From: a virus
DNA: 50,833 nucleotides
Reading direction: 5' to 3' (one strand)
IMG/VR virus record: IMGVR_UViG_3300024264_000051
Coordinates: 1-50,833 of that record
The notes beneath the pieces were generated by a model. The model ran no database searches and was not told where the DNA came from. It saw only the letters and a program-made list of their open reading frames with translations. Positions within the stretch are counted from its first letter, which is position 1. Every line of letters begins with the position of its first letter. Made by a program: the position numbers and the translations under genes. Below are positions 25,960 to 33,061 of this stretch, in pieces.

Positions 25960-27016
25960 GGCAATCTCACTCGAACAGCTTTTCAGGTATTACAAAGGGC
26001 TACCGCATCAGGCTGCAGCAATTCAAGAGCTAGAGGCGGATCTAAGCAAAAATGGCTATGAAATCGCGATGCGTCGTAATCGGGGATGGTTTGCGACATG
26101 GAGCCAATCAGGCAAACAGCGCAACTATCAGGCCGCGATTGCGCTGGTGAAGTCTTTTGAAGGCTTCCATCACGATGCGTACTTATGCCCCGCTGAGGTG
26201 TGGTCAATTGGGTGGGGGAATACGACAAAGGCTGATGGCTCACCTGTCGTTCCTGGTGATCGGATCAGCCAGGAGGATGGGGATGTGCTTTTGCAAAAAA
26301 CGATCAATGATATTGCCGTGAAGTTGGCCGGATCTATTCCCTACTGGTCAGCAATGAAGGAGCATCAGCAATCGGCGCTGATCTCGTTTGGATACAACCT
26401 GGGGAGCTATTTCTACGGGCAACCAGGATTTGAAACGATCAGCCGTTGCTTGCGCGAGCGGACTTATAAAAGCGTCCCTGGCGCGCTGCTGCTCTACTGC
26501 AATCCGGGCACTACGTTTGAAGCTGGCCTTAGGCGTCGAAGGCAAGCCGAGGGCCAGTTATGGGCTGGTGAACAAGCTGCAGCGCCAGAACCTGCAATGA
26601 TCCGGCCTGAGTCACCGTTCAGCACCCGTCTAACGCCACATATCACGCTCGGTGAATTTGCGCTTGGTCAAGAGGCGAGACGCTTTCAGCATCAGTATCA
26701 AGTAGACATGGCAGCCGAGCTGGCGGCGTTTTTGGAGCGTGTCCGCGTCAAGTTTGGCGGCTGGCCGATCATGATCACGTCTGGCTACAGGCCACCAGCC
26801 ATAAACAGATCGGTTGGCGGTGCTAGCGGGTCAGAGCACCTGTACTCGGCACCGGGAGTGGGTGCTGTGGATTTTTGTGTGCAAGGCGCTGATATTTATG
26901 CGGTACAAGAATGGTGTGACCAAAACTGGCCGCATAGTTTAGGATATGGGGCCAATAAAGGATTCGTGCATCTCGGTATGCGAGAAGGCGGTCCAAGAAT
27001 ACGCTGGGACTACTAG
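25946..27016 (+). CDS. Two-domain endolysin: GH24 muramidase plus M15 peptidase
   Basis: 356 aa. Residues 1-58 form a small N-terminal segment of unknown role. Residues about 62-208 are a T4-type lysozyme, with the likely catalytic Glu72 in SFEGF, D78, and SIGWGNTT, cutting peptidoglycan glycan strands. Residues about 220-356 resemble D-Ala-D-Ala carboxypeptidase/M15_3, with SGYRPPAINRSVGG, SEHLYSAPGVGAVDF and the final GFVHLGMR holding the zinc His/Asp/His. The His-to-Asp spacing is longer than in the classic SxHxxGxAxD motif; related longer loops occur in cyanobacterial M15 enzymes. No signal peptide, so it should need a holin. Confidence 0.9.
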   Translation: MTNSKAISLEQLFRYYKGLPHQAAAIQELEADLSKNGYEIAMRRNRGWFATWSQSGKQRNYQAAIALVKSFEGFHHDAYLCPAEVWSIGWGNTTKADGSPVVPGDRISQEDGDVLLQKTINDIAVKLAGSIPYWSAMKEHQQSALISFGYNLGSYFYGQPGFETISRCLRERTYKSVPGALLLYCNPGTTFEAGLRRRRQAEGQLWAGEQAAAPEPAMIRPESPFSTRLTPHITLGEFALGQEARRFQHQYQVDMAAELAAFLERVRVKFGGWPIMITSGYRPPAINRSVGGASGSEHLYSAPGVGAVDFCVQGADIYAVQEWCDQNWPHSLGYGANKGFVHLGMREGGPRIRWDY

Positions 27017-27018
27017 AA

Positions 27019-27537
27019 ATGACTGTGCTTTGCGACTGGGAAATAAAAAGCCTCTGCTCCGGCGGAGCAATGGAAGACTGGTCTGAAGATCTAATCAACC
27101 CGGCCTCGCTTGACGTAAGACTGGGCAGTGGGCTGATGATTGAAGTCGCTGGGCAAAAAGACCTGCTCCATGTTGACATCTCGAACAGAACTGAAAAAAA
27201 CCCTTATCGATTAACCCCCGGAGAGTTCTGTCTTGCTGAGACGCATGAAACGTTTAAAAAAATACCTGATCACATTTGTGCTCAGTTTGCATTGAAGTCA
27301 AGTAGGGCTAGGGAGGGATATACCCACGCGCTGAGCGGGTGGATCGATCCAGGGTACTGCAACAGCAAACTAACTCTTGAGCTTACAAACGTAAGGCGTC
27401 ATTGCGACCTTCCGCTATACCCTGGCCTAAAAATAGGGCAGATAATCTTTATGAGGATGAGCGAAGTCCCTATGAACAGTTACTCGAAGACGGGTCGCTA
27501 TAACGGCGATTCGACGGTTCAAGGCAGCAAAGGTTAA
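27019..27537 (+). CDS. dCTP deaminase / dUTPase family protein
   Basis: 172 aa. It turns dCTP to dUTP (or dUTP to dUMP) for thymidylate synthesis. The family core is visible: NPASLDVRLGSGL, the ALKSSRAREGYTH strand, GWIDPGYCNSKLTLELTN with the Glu of LEL, and PLYPGLKIGQIIF. The C-terminal SKTGRYNGDSTVQGSKG matches the flexible dCTP deaminase end. Paired with ThyX and dNMP kinase elsewhere in the genome it completes a dTTP route. It follows the endolysin with a 2 bp gap. Confidence 0.85.
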   Translation: MTVLCDWEIKSLCSGGAMEDWSEDLINPASLDVRLGSGLMIEVAGQKDLLHVDISNRTEKNPYRLTPGEFCLAETHETFKKIPDHICAQFALKSSRAREGYTHALSGWIDPGYCNSKLTLELTNVRRHCDLPLYPGLKIGQIIFMRMSEVPMNSYSKTGRYNGDSTVQGSKG

Positions 27538-27581
27538 AGCAGCCCCCTTGGCTAGCATTAGCAAGCCTGATAACGGCATGA

Positions 27582-28214
27582 GTGACGGCTGATTTCAGGC
27601 AATGCAGGAGGAGCAGTCTGTGCCGAGAGTATTTGCCTACCTTGGAGATGACGCATGGCAAAAGCGGCTGGGTCTGCGATCCGCAGAAATGCCCAAAGCG
27701 AGTGCCGGAAAATAGCACTTCTTATCAAGTCGAAAAACGCTACCTAACAACTGCGACAATTATGTTTCTGACCTCAGCAAAGGAAGATCAGGAACCTGAA
27801 GAGTTTAGTGAGATATTTGCATCACGATTAGAGGAGCTAACAGAGGAAATAGTAAGTTTTGAAATGGAAGTAGTGCCTTTAAGCGGCGGATTTATTGGCC
27901 ATGAAATAATAGGATCAGAGCTTGTACCAAAGAAAACAAGCAAGCACAGGTTCAGGCGTCAAATACTTGATGAATGGGACAATAGATGTGCTTACTGCGG
28001 CCAACCCGGAGACACCTTGGATCACATCCTTGCTAGATCGAAAGGTGGCAGTATGAGCGTTGTAAACAATCTTTTGTGTTGCTGTAGGTTTTGCAACGGA
28101 TCAAAAAGTGACAAGGCAGTATGGGAGTGGTTTAGGGCACAGCCTTTCTGGAGCCAAGAGCGTGAAGATCTCATCAATTATTGGATGGAGCATGGAACTT
28201 TGGATCAGCCATAG
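27582..28214 (+). CDS. HNH endonuclease
   Basis: 210 aa from a GTG; the true start may be the ATG at 27648 or 27762, because the segment before residue 60 is of doubtful character. Residues about 137-178 hold the HNH module: CAYCG, DHILARSKGG, NNLLCCCRFCNGSKSD, with four zinc-type cysteines and the DH catalytic pair, then a conserved-looking WEWFRAQPFWSQERE. Free-standing HNH genes of this sort are frequent in cyanophages and may be homing or packaging-linked. It is the last rightward gene here and overlaps the 3' end of the opposing gene by 41 bp. Confidence 0.85.
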   Translation: MTADFRQCRRSSLCREYLPTLEMTHGKSGWVCDPQKCPKRVPENSTSYQVEKRYLTTATIMFLTSAKEDQEPEEFSEIFASRLEELTEEIVSFEMEVVPLSGGFIGHEIIGSELVPKKTSKHRFRRQILDEWDNRCAYCGQPGDTLDHILARSKGGSMSVVNNLLCCCRFCNGSKSDKAVWEWFRAQPFWSQEREDLINYWMEHGTLDQP

Positions 28215-28452
28215 GAAGTATCATGTGATACAAATAAGTCTTTGCACGCCAAAAATCATCTGAATATCTGCAAATAGCTCCACCAGGACTGCAAGCCCTG
28301 TAGTAAACGCCTTGGGTGTCGTCATTCAATATTTCAATGTAAAAACCATTGCCGAAATCTATCGCCCAGCTAGGGATATCAGTCGTTGATCCAAAAGGCC
28401 GAGCATTGGCTGGCAAACCTTCCGCCACTTGATTTCCCCTCGGCAAAACCAA
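28174..28452 (-). CDS. Hypothetical protein, last gene of the leftward operon
   Basis: 92 aa. The section IPSWAIDFGNGFYIEILNDDTQGVYYRACSPGG has a natural look, and YYRACS and the DDFWRAKTYLYHMI end suggest a real small domain. The first 24 residues overlap the previous gene in another frame, so the true start is unclear; no good ATG lies near that gene's stop. It overlaps the converging HNH gene at its 3' end. Function unknown. Confidence 0.45.
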   Translation of the reverse strand: MVLPRGNQVAEGLPANARPFGSTTDIPSWAIDFGNGFYIEILNDDTQGVYYRACSPGGAICRYSDDFWRAKTYLYHMILPMADPKFHAPSNN

Positions 28453-28687
28453 GACTGCATTCTGATTGTACTAACTTCCAATGCAGGCACTGCCAGCAAT
28501 ACGGCTTCGGACTAGCAACTGCACGCAAATCAGCATAAAGTTGTTCGCCCTGCAATATTGCGCTTTCGATATTAGTTGCGTTTAAAGCTATCTCAAAAGT
28601 GTCGGATTTAGTGGTAATGGTTGCAGTCCATTCTCCGCTTTTGTCGGAAATGTTTAATTTCCCAGAATGAGAGCGATGACTTGTCAT
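28379..28687 (-). CDS. Hypothetical protein with Cys-type C-terminus
   Basis: 102 aa. Beta-rich start (GEWTATITTKSDTFEIALNATNIESAILQGEQLY) followed by a Cys/His/Trp segment (YCWQCLHWKLVQSECSLGF, then FASQCSAFW) whose cysteines could bind a metal. Small proteins with this CxxC-W-C-LGF pattern occur in cyanobacteria and their phages; function unknown. The start overlaps the previous stop (ATGA). Confidence 0.6.
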   Translation of the reverse strand: MTSHRSHSGKLNISDKSGEWTATITTKSDTFEIALNATNIESAILQGEQLYADLRAVASPKPYCWQCLHWKLVQSECSLGFAEGKSSGGRFASQCSAFWIND

Positions 28688-28857
28688 TTAAAACGATCAA
28701 GGGAAAAATCTTTAAGCTCTTGCGCTGACGCCCGTGCGTCTGACTCAGTTTGCTCTGGATTGCCCCAATAGACAACCTTCCCATCAAAATACCAAGGCTT
28801 GAAGTATGAATCCACCCCGTGTGCAGTTAGTTTTATGCCTGTTTCGTGAATGTTCAT
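28684..28857 (-). CDS. Small hypothetical protein
   Basis: 57 aa: MNIHETGIKLTAHGVDSYFK, PWYFDGKVVYWGNPEQTESD and a charged helical end. Balanced composition and an ATGA overlap with the next gene support translation. No family recognised. Confidence 0.55.
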   Translation of the reverse strand: MNIHETGIKLTAHGVDSYFKPWYFDGKVVYWGNPEQTESDARASAQELKDFSLDRFK

Positions 28858-28861
28858 GTGT

Positions 28862-28975
28862 TGTGGTAGAATTTCGTTTCAAGCAAATTCGTAGGAATCA
28901 GCTTGTCCTGAGGTGTAGGGGGATCACCTGAACCAAGCCATGCAGGCGCGAGAGCCGGTGGCATCCCCCCCCTAA
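28862..28975 (+). ncRNA. Possible small structured RNA with promoter
   Basis: A 120 bp gap between two leftward genes carries, on the plus strand, an extended -10 like TGGTAGAAT (28864-28872) and then strong structure. AGGTG (28911-28915) pairs with CACCT (28925-28929) across a G-rich loop, and that loop (GGGGGAT, 28918-28924) can instead pair with ATCCCCC (28963-28969). GGC/GCC and CCTG/CAGG helices lie between. These are alternative or pseudoknot folds. No T-run follows, so a plain terminator is unlikely. Purely a fold prediction by eye; on the minus strand it would be part of the operon leader. Confidence 0.35.
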
Positions 28976-28976
28976 T

Positions 28977-29273
28977 TCAGTCGTGATTCAAAATCAGGTC
29001 TTCCTCCAAAGACTTCAGTTCCATGGCGGCGCATACTCTCATTTGGTCGTGCTCGGATGATGAGTTGAAGCCATCCCAGCGCACAGCAAGATATTTGCGC
29101 TGATGGCCGTCTTTTCTGGTCTTGGTCCTAAGCTCTGTTACCGTACCAACCCGCGACGAATAGCGGCGCTGATTCTCTGGCTTAACAGCAATACCAAGGT
29201 GAATGCGAGGCTTTTCAGCAACTCGATCACCAACGGCGAACTTGAATGGTGTGCGGCGTGATTCTTTTGTCAT
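28977..29273 (-). CDS. Hypothetical protein, SH3/KOW-like
   Basis: 98 aa: FAVGDRVAEKPR, then SRVGTVTELRTKTRKDGHQRKYLAVRWDGF. The GDRV-x-GTV-x-RW pattern is that of small SH3-like barrels that bind nucleic acid or protein, often found in cyanobacterial and phage proteins. It ends EHDQMRVCAAMELKSLEEDL. Overlaps ThyX by 4 bp (ATGA). Function unknown. Confidence 0.6.
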   Translation of the reverse strand: MTKESRRTPFKFAVGDRVAEKPRIHLGIAVKPENQRRYSSRVGTVTELRTKTRKDGHQRKYLAVRWDGFNSSSEHDQMRVCAAMELKSLEEDLILNHD

Positions 29274-29995
29274 GGTGCCAAACGGGCCTTGCCCCAGCGA
29301 TTTTTTGTGTACCAGTTATGGACTGAGGGAATCCACTGCTCAAAGTGAGGCATCATCATCTGACACATCTGATGAATTTCTATCTGTGCATCGGCCTTGC
29401 CCCGCAGGTCAAGGAAGTGCATGAGAGAGCGCAGATTGAACGTAACGACAAAATGCTGGCGGTAGTCAAACGGCAATACTCCCCTTGCGTGTTCTTCTGA
29501 TATACCAGCATCAAGAGCCTCTTTGTAGCGTCGAGCCGAGTCCTCGCAATGCTGAAGATCCTTTGCCCTTAAACGCTCGTCGTATGTGTACTTCTTGCCT
29601 TGGCGGTTGGTGTAATCACCAATAGGCCGCAGATAAAAAGCTTCCTCTACATCAACAACTCCTTCAGCTACAGCAGCAATTCGCTTGCCGGTATAGCGCA
29701 TTGACTGGACATCCCAGCTAGTGCCAACCCTATGCGTCCGAGCTTGTTGAATCACCGAGTGAGGGAAATAACCCACGGCAAATGTAATACTGGCGTGCTC
29801 CAAGGGGCCATAATGGCCGCGACCTCCCAGAAGCAAGTGCTTTACTATTCGATCTTCTGCGTTTGGTTCGCTAAGTGGTTCATCATGAAAAACCCAGCCC
29901 TCTGAATAATCCTGGTGCATTGCCTGCCAGCAAAGAGTAGCTGGATCCATGGTCTGGCTTAAAACGCCAACCTGGAAACGAGGATCAATTTGCAT
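29270..29995 (-). CDS. thyX: Flavin-dependent thymidylate synthase
   Basis: 241 aa. Makes dTMP from dUMP with FAD, NADPH and methylene-tetrahydrofolate. Visible motifs: LLLGGRGHYGPLEHASITF near residues 55-72, and the signature RTHRVGTSWDVQSMRY at about 86-101, in place of the usual RHRxxSxNExSxRY; the RTHR form is found in cyanobacterial and cyanophage ThyX. The C-terminal NLRSLMHFLDLRGKADAQ is the conserved dUMP/FAD segment. Start set at the ATG at 29995 rather than a TTG two codons earlier. It lies in the leftward operon. Confidence 0.95.
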   Translation of the reverse strand: MQIDPRFQVGVLSQTMDPATLCWQAMHQDYSEGWVFHDEPLSEPNAEDRIVKHLLLGGRGHYGPLEHASITFAVGYFPHSVIQQARTHRVGTSWDVQSMRYTGKRIAAVAEGVVDVEEAFYLRPIGDYTNRQGKKYTYDERLRAKDLQHCEDSARRYKEALDAGISEEHARGVLPFDYRQHFVVTFNLRSLMHFLDLRGKADAQIEIHQMCQMMMPHFEQWIPSVHNWYTKNRWGKARLAP

Positions 29996-30152
29996 CTTCA
30001 AGCTCCATTACTAATTCTTTCAGTTCTTCGTCGTCCATTGAATCTACAGCCGACAAGAAGCCAGCTATTACGGATCGCACAAGACGTTTGGGGCTGAACA
30101 ACCCAAGCAAAACCATTTGGAAGCGAGTGTAAATGCCAAATTTAATTTTCAT
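29985..30152 (-). CDS. Small hypothetical protein
   Basis: 55 aa: a basic, hydrophobic N-terminal half (FQMVLLGLFSPKRLVRSVIAG) and an acidic helical end (DSMDDEELKELVMELEDAN). The split charge fits a small peripheral membrane or adaptor peptide. It overlaps ThyX by 11 bp and the preceding gene by 4 bp. Function unknown. Confidence 0.5.
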   Translation of the reverse strand: MKIKFGIYTRFQMVLLGLFSPKRLVRSVIAGFLSAVDSMDDEELKELVMELEDAN

Positions 30153-30313
30153 TGGTCATGCATCTCCAGTACATGTTGAATGCCGCGAATGTAGCCATCC
30201 CAGTAACGGGAATCGCCTTGACGGCATTGAAGGCTTTTTTCGTAATTGTTATAGCCGTCAATCAAAAGACCTTTGACTGACTCAATACTGACTTCGAGTG
30301 GCTTTTCATTCAT
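30149..30313 (-). CDS. Small hypothetical protein
   Basis: 54 aa: MNEKPLEVSIESVKGLLIDG, YNNYEKSLQCRQGDSRYWDG, YIRGIQHVLEMHDQ. The YWDGYIRGIQHVLEM helix looks conserved in type. Start chosen at the ATG overlapping the previous stop; 21 upstream codons also stay open but lie in the previous gene. Function unknown. Confidence 0.55.
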   Translation of the reverse strand: MNEKPLEVSIESVKGLLIDGYNNYEKSLQCRQGDSRYWDGYIRGIQHVLEMHDQ

Positions 30314-30695
30314 TGGATTCTGATCGCGCAATTGCCGAGGCTTCAGCTTGGATTTTTTTGAGTGCAGCAGGCCCAAGTTCTTCTAAAAGAATGCGAAGGA
30401 AATGATCTTGGTACAGTTTGTCATAACTTTTCGGAAGCGGTTTGTTCATCGCTTCAATCTTGGCTGCAAATTGCGTCGAGATCCTTAGCTTTTTTTTGGC
30501 CCGATAGTACCATTCAGTGTCGGGCTCATAGCCATGCTTCTCTTCAAAGCTTGAAACCTCCGCCAAAGAGGCCGTGATCTCATTAATACAGTCAATAAGC
30601 TCATGGTAAAGCTTGCGAAGCTCATTCGTTCCGAGATGTGGAAGCTCGGTAGAGAGAATCGATCTGTCTAGCGAAATGCTGTTGTAAATTGCCAT
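30306..30695 (-). CDS. Hypothetical helical protein
   Basis: 129 aa, almost wholly helical: LRKLYHELIDCINEITASLAEVSSFEEKHG, then EWYYRAKKKLRISTQFAAKIEAMNK and QDHFLRILLEELGP. The heptads suggest a coiled-coil dimer. Its ATG lies directly after the T-run of a strong terminator hairpin and has no Shine-Dalgarno, so its expression probably depends on read-through or on RNA structure. Function unknown. Confidence 0.65.
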   Translation of the reverse strand: MAIYNSISLDRSILSTELPHLGTNELRKLYHELIDCINEITASLAEVSSFEEKHGYEPDTEWYYRAKKKLRISTQFAAKIEAMNKPLPKSYDKLYQDHFLRILLEELGPAALKKIQAEASAIARSESNE

Positions 30696-30726
30696 TTTAA
30701 AATAAGGGGCAGAGTGACTCTGCCCC
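30694..30726 (-). terminator. Intrinsic terminator in the leftward operon
   Basis: Perfect 9 bp stem (GGGGCAGAG at 30706-30714 with CTCTGCCCC at 30718-30726), 3 nt loop, and on the minus strand TTATTTT after the stem. It follows the SSB-like gene and touches the start codon of the next gene, so it should separate high early expression upstream from low expression downstream. Confidence 0.85.
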
Positions 30727-30735
30727 GATAAGGGT

Positions 30736-31104
30736 TTAGAAGAAGTCGTCTAAAACGTTGCCGTCAGTGGCCTTAGCCACAGACTGGGCAGCGTCATTGA
30801 CAGCGCCTTCGGCGTTTTTCTCATACTTGTAATGAGGCTTAAAGCTCAGACTGATGTAAGTCTTGCCGCTCGATGATTGCTTCTTCCAGCCGCTAATAGC
30901 AAGAGGAATTTCATTGCGTTCACCAATAGGCTTGCCTTGCATGATGTACTCCGCCAAAGCGTAAGCTTGATCAGCAGGAATATTAACTACCCCATCAACG
31001 GTAGGGTAGTTTTTAGAGGGATCGTACTTGTCCTTCATTCGAGCTTTCAAGTCCTCAGCGGTCTGAGGGAACAAAGCCCCGTTTACTGAAAATGAATCGG
31101 TCAT
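30736..31104 (-). CDS. Probable single-stranded-DNA-binding protein
   Basis: 122 aa. An OB-type core is suggested by EIPLAISGWKKQSSSGKTYISLSFKPHYKYE, with alternating strands and Trp/Tyr/Phe residues, followed by a flexible linker and an acidic end with terminal aromatics, NVLDDFF. Such a tail is the partner-binding tip of bacterial SSB and T7 gp2.5. The gene lies with RecE-like and helicase genes and is followed by a terminator, both fitting an abundant replication protein. No SSB signature beyond these is seen, so this is inference. Confidence 0.55.
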   Translation of the reverse strand: MTDSFSVNGALFPQTAEDLKARMKDKYDPSKNYPTVDGVVNIPADQAYALAEYIMQGKPIGERNEIPLAISGWKKQSSSGKTYISLSFKPHYKYEKNAEGAVNDAAQSVAKATDGNVLDDFF

Positions 31105-31376
31105 GATTTTGTTTTGCAGATGATGTAGCAGCCGTTTTTGGCTGGCTCGGACTGAACTGAATACTTGTACTGATCAGATTCCTTGGTCATGCGACCGGCA
31201 ATCTGAGCGATGGTGCCTGCTTTGTAGCCTTCGTTAAGCTCTTCGCAGTAATAAAGAACGAAGAGACTTGTTTCGGGCGTTAATGCAGCAATTTTTTCTC
31301 GCAATGGGCTTGTTTTACTGGGTCGGCTTGTGCGTGCTGGAATGTCAGCAGCATTGACAACCTTAATGGAAGACAT
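31101..31376 (-). CDS. Hypothetical protein
   Basis: 91 aa: basic, disordered-looking start (ADIPARTSRPSKTSPLREKIAAL) and a compact end (TIAQIAGRMTKESDQYKYSVQ, then CYIICKTKS) that could form a small winged helix. Overlaps the SSB-like gene by 4 bp (ATGA), so probably co-regulated with it. Function unknown. Confidence 0.55.
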   Translation of the reverse strand: MSSIKVVNAADIPARTSRPSKTSPLREKIAALTPETSLFVLYYCEELNEGYKAGTIAQIAGRMTKESDQYKYSVQSEPAKNGCYIICKTKS

Positions 31377-31403
31377 AAAAGGTCTGGGCTTGCAAGAAAT
31401 ACT

Positions 31404-31961
31404 TTAACTCATGGTTTGGATTTTAGCAATAAGCTGATTGTACTCCTCCTCCGAAAGATCATTCGACGCCCTGAGTTCAAGAATGCGCTGACGAATCGAA
31501 TCAAGCTGTGACGAGTCGGCCTCATCAATTTTTTTTATTGCAGGCTTGAATACACCTGTAGGGTGCAGCTTCTGCACGATTTTACGTCGCTTTGGTGGCG
31601 TCCACTCACAGCTGATCTCTTCGTCAATCTCAGGACTGCCATAAACGCGGATGCAAGGTTCGTCCTTGCGGAGCGGGTAGGGCATGACCTGATTGGTCGC
31701 ATAGAAAGTTACGCGCCGTCCAGGCCACAACGCCACATCGTTACCCAAAAGCTTGATCAATGGAATGGCATTGATTTTGGCCAAGGTCAGTTCAGGGTTA
31801 ATTTCCTGAAACGACATGATCGTTTGAAGCTTGGGCTCCTGATCATCAAAGGCCACCTCAGCTGTACGAACGCCTTTGACTGTCAGAGTCATGCGCCCGG
31901 AAGCCGGGAACATGAAAGCTTTTAGCCAAGGCTCATTCATTAGATCACCTACAAATTCCAT
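31404..31961 (-). CDS. Hypothetical recombination-region protein
   Basis: 185 aa. Beta-rich core: RMTLTVKGVRTAEVAFDDQEPKLQTIMSFQE, then LLGNDVALWPGRRVTFYATN and EPCIRVYGSPEI, ending in a charged helical tail (QLDSIRQRILELRASNDLSEEEY). The placement directly after the RecE-like exonuclease, with TGATG coupling, is where many phages have an annealase or exonuclease helper. No RecT, Erf or Beta motif is visible, so I do not name one. Start at the ATG one codon below the reported TTG. Confidence 0.65.
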   Translation of the reverse strand: MEFVGDLMNEPWLKAFMFPASGRMTLTVKGVRTAEVAFDDQEPKLQTIMSFQEINPELTLAKINAIPLIKLLGNDVALWPGRRVTFYATNQVMPYPLRKDEPCIRVYGSPEIDEEISCEWTPPKRRKIVQKLHPTGVFKPAIKKIDEADSSQLDSIRQRILELRASNDLSEEEYNQLIAKIQTMS

Positions 31962-32791
31962 CAAACTCCCTCCAATAAATCAGCAACATCTGTGTCATTG
32001 GCTGGATCGTCAACTTGGAACCAGCGTGGAGCTTCCATCGTATTAATGCCCCACGATGGCCACTCGTTAGTTCCGCGACAAGCCTTGATGCCTTCAATCG
32101 CATCGTCACGACGCTGACGGCCAACCTCCAGCAGCTCATCGCTGATGATATTCACCGAGTAGTTGAACGGATACACCCACTCGTAAGCCAGCAACACGAT
32201 CTGCTTTGGATAAGCGCCGTGACGGTCGAGGAACCCCTCAGCATAGTGTGCGCATTGAATGTCATAGGCCAACGCAAATGACTGCCTTGCGAAATCGCGT
32301 GGGTTCGCACTGCGAGCTTTCTTCAGATCCACAAGCAAGCCGTCTTCTGGTTGCTCTAAATCCGGCAGGTAACGGCACTCAACATCGTTATCAGCGTCAT
32401 GCCAGAAATGAGGCACCTGACCCGAACCCTGCAAAAACTCAGAGGCAATTGGATCGTTTTTGAGCTTGAACACAATCGACAGGGCAGTGTGGTGCCACTC
32501 CTCAGTGATCAGATCTGCGCACTTGGAGCGGGCAAGTTCTTGAGCCTCGGCCCAGATTTCTTTGCCTGCTTTTGTGCGACGGTCAGCTCTTGGGGCAACG
32601 ACATATTTACGGCTGAATTTTTCGGGCTCTGTGATCAAACAGTCAACCAATGAGCCCTGGCGCATTGCGTCAGATGGCACCATCGGCATACGGTCTGGAT
32701 CTTCATAAGCAGCCCAATAGTCAACTGCTGTGCCGCAAGCGTATTTCTTAAGCTTGCTAGCTGATAATGCGGGATGATCGTGATAATTCAT
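31961..32791 (-). CDS. RecE-like exonuclease (PD-(D/E)XK superfamily)
   Basis: 276 aa. Likely digests one strand of double-stranded DNA 5' to 3' for recombination. The start NYHDHPALSASKLKKYACGTAVDYWA matches the RecE/exonuclease VIII C-terminal domain (SxS); MRQGSLVDCLITEPE carries the conserved GxxxH/D region; the catalytic part is about residues 138-165 (VECRYLPDLEQPEDGLLVDLKKARSANP, with D and DLK). QCAHYAEGFLDRHG is the QxxxY motif IV. Coupled to genes on both sides in the leftward replication/recombination operon. Confidence 0.85.
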   Translation of the reverse strand: MNYHDHPALSASKLKKYACGTAVDYWAAYEDPDRMPMVPSDAMRQGSLVDCLITEPEKFSRKYVVAPRADRRTKAGKEIWAEAQELARSKCADLITEEWHHTALSIVFKLKNDPIASEFLQGSGQVPHFWHDADNDVECRYLPDLEQPEDGLLVDLKKARSANPRDFARQSFALAYDIQCAHYAEGFLDRHGAYPKQIVLLAYEWVYPFNYSVNIISDELLEVGRQRRDDAIEGIKACRGTNEWPSWGINTMEAPRWFQVDDPANDTDVADLLEGV

Positions 32792-33003
32792 TGGTTTGGT
32801 AATTCAAGTTCCATTTCAATCCAGTAATGGCGCATTTCGCCATCACCAACCAGTAGCCGTGCATCTTCAATCAGATCTTCATCAGTGCCGCCGGGATAGC
32901 CGATCACGCACCAGCTACCGTCTCCGGCGGATGCGGCTAAGGCTCGTGCCTTGACCGGTCCGAACCGCTTGGGCTCCCATACAGGCACAGCTTTGCTTGT
33001 CAT
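32788..33003 (-). CDS. Hypothetical protein
   Basis: 71 aa: VPVWEPKRFGPVKARALAAS, AGDGSWCVIGYPGGTDEDLI, then RHYWIEMELELPNQ. The Gly-rich GSWCVIGYPGG turn and the Trp residues suggest a small folded domain. It is the first gene after a likely leftward promoter (33026-33061) and overlaps the RecE-like gene by 4 bp. Function unknown. Confidence 0.55.
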   Translation of the reverse strand: MTSKAVPVWEPKRFGPVKARALAASAGDGSWCVIGYPGGTDEDLIEDARLLVGDGEMRHYWIEMELELPNQ

Positions 33004-33025
33004 TCAAAAACGCAACGATGTTTGC

Positions 33026-33061
33026 AAGGCAAATAGTACCACTGTTTCGACTACTCCGCAA
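33026..33061 (-). promoter_or_regulatory. Leftward sigma70-type promoter
   Basis: On the minus strand, TTGCGG (33056-33061) is followed after 17 bp by TACTAT (33033-33038), which also has an extended TGG element. It lies at the border between the exonuclease gene and the RecE-containing group. The downstream TTGCAAAC recurs after the promoter at 43826-43853. Confidence 0.6.
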
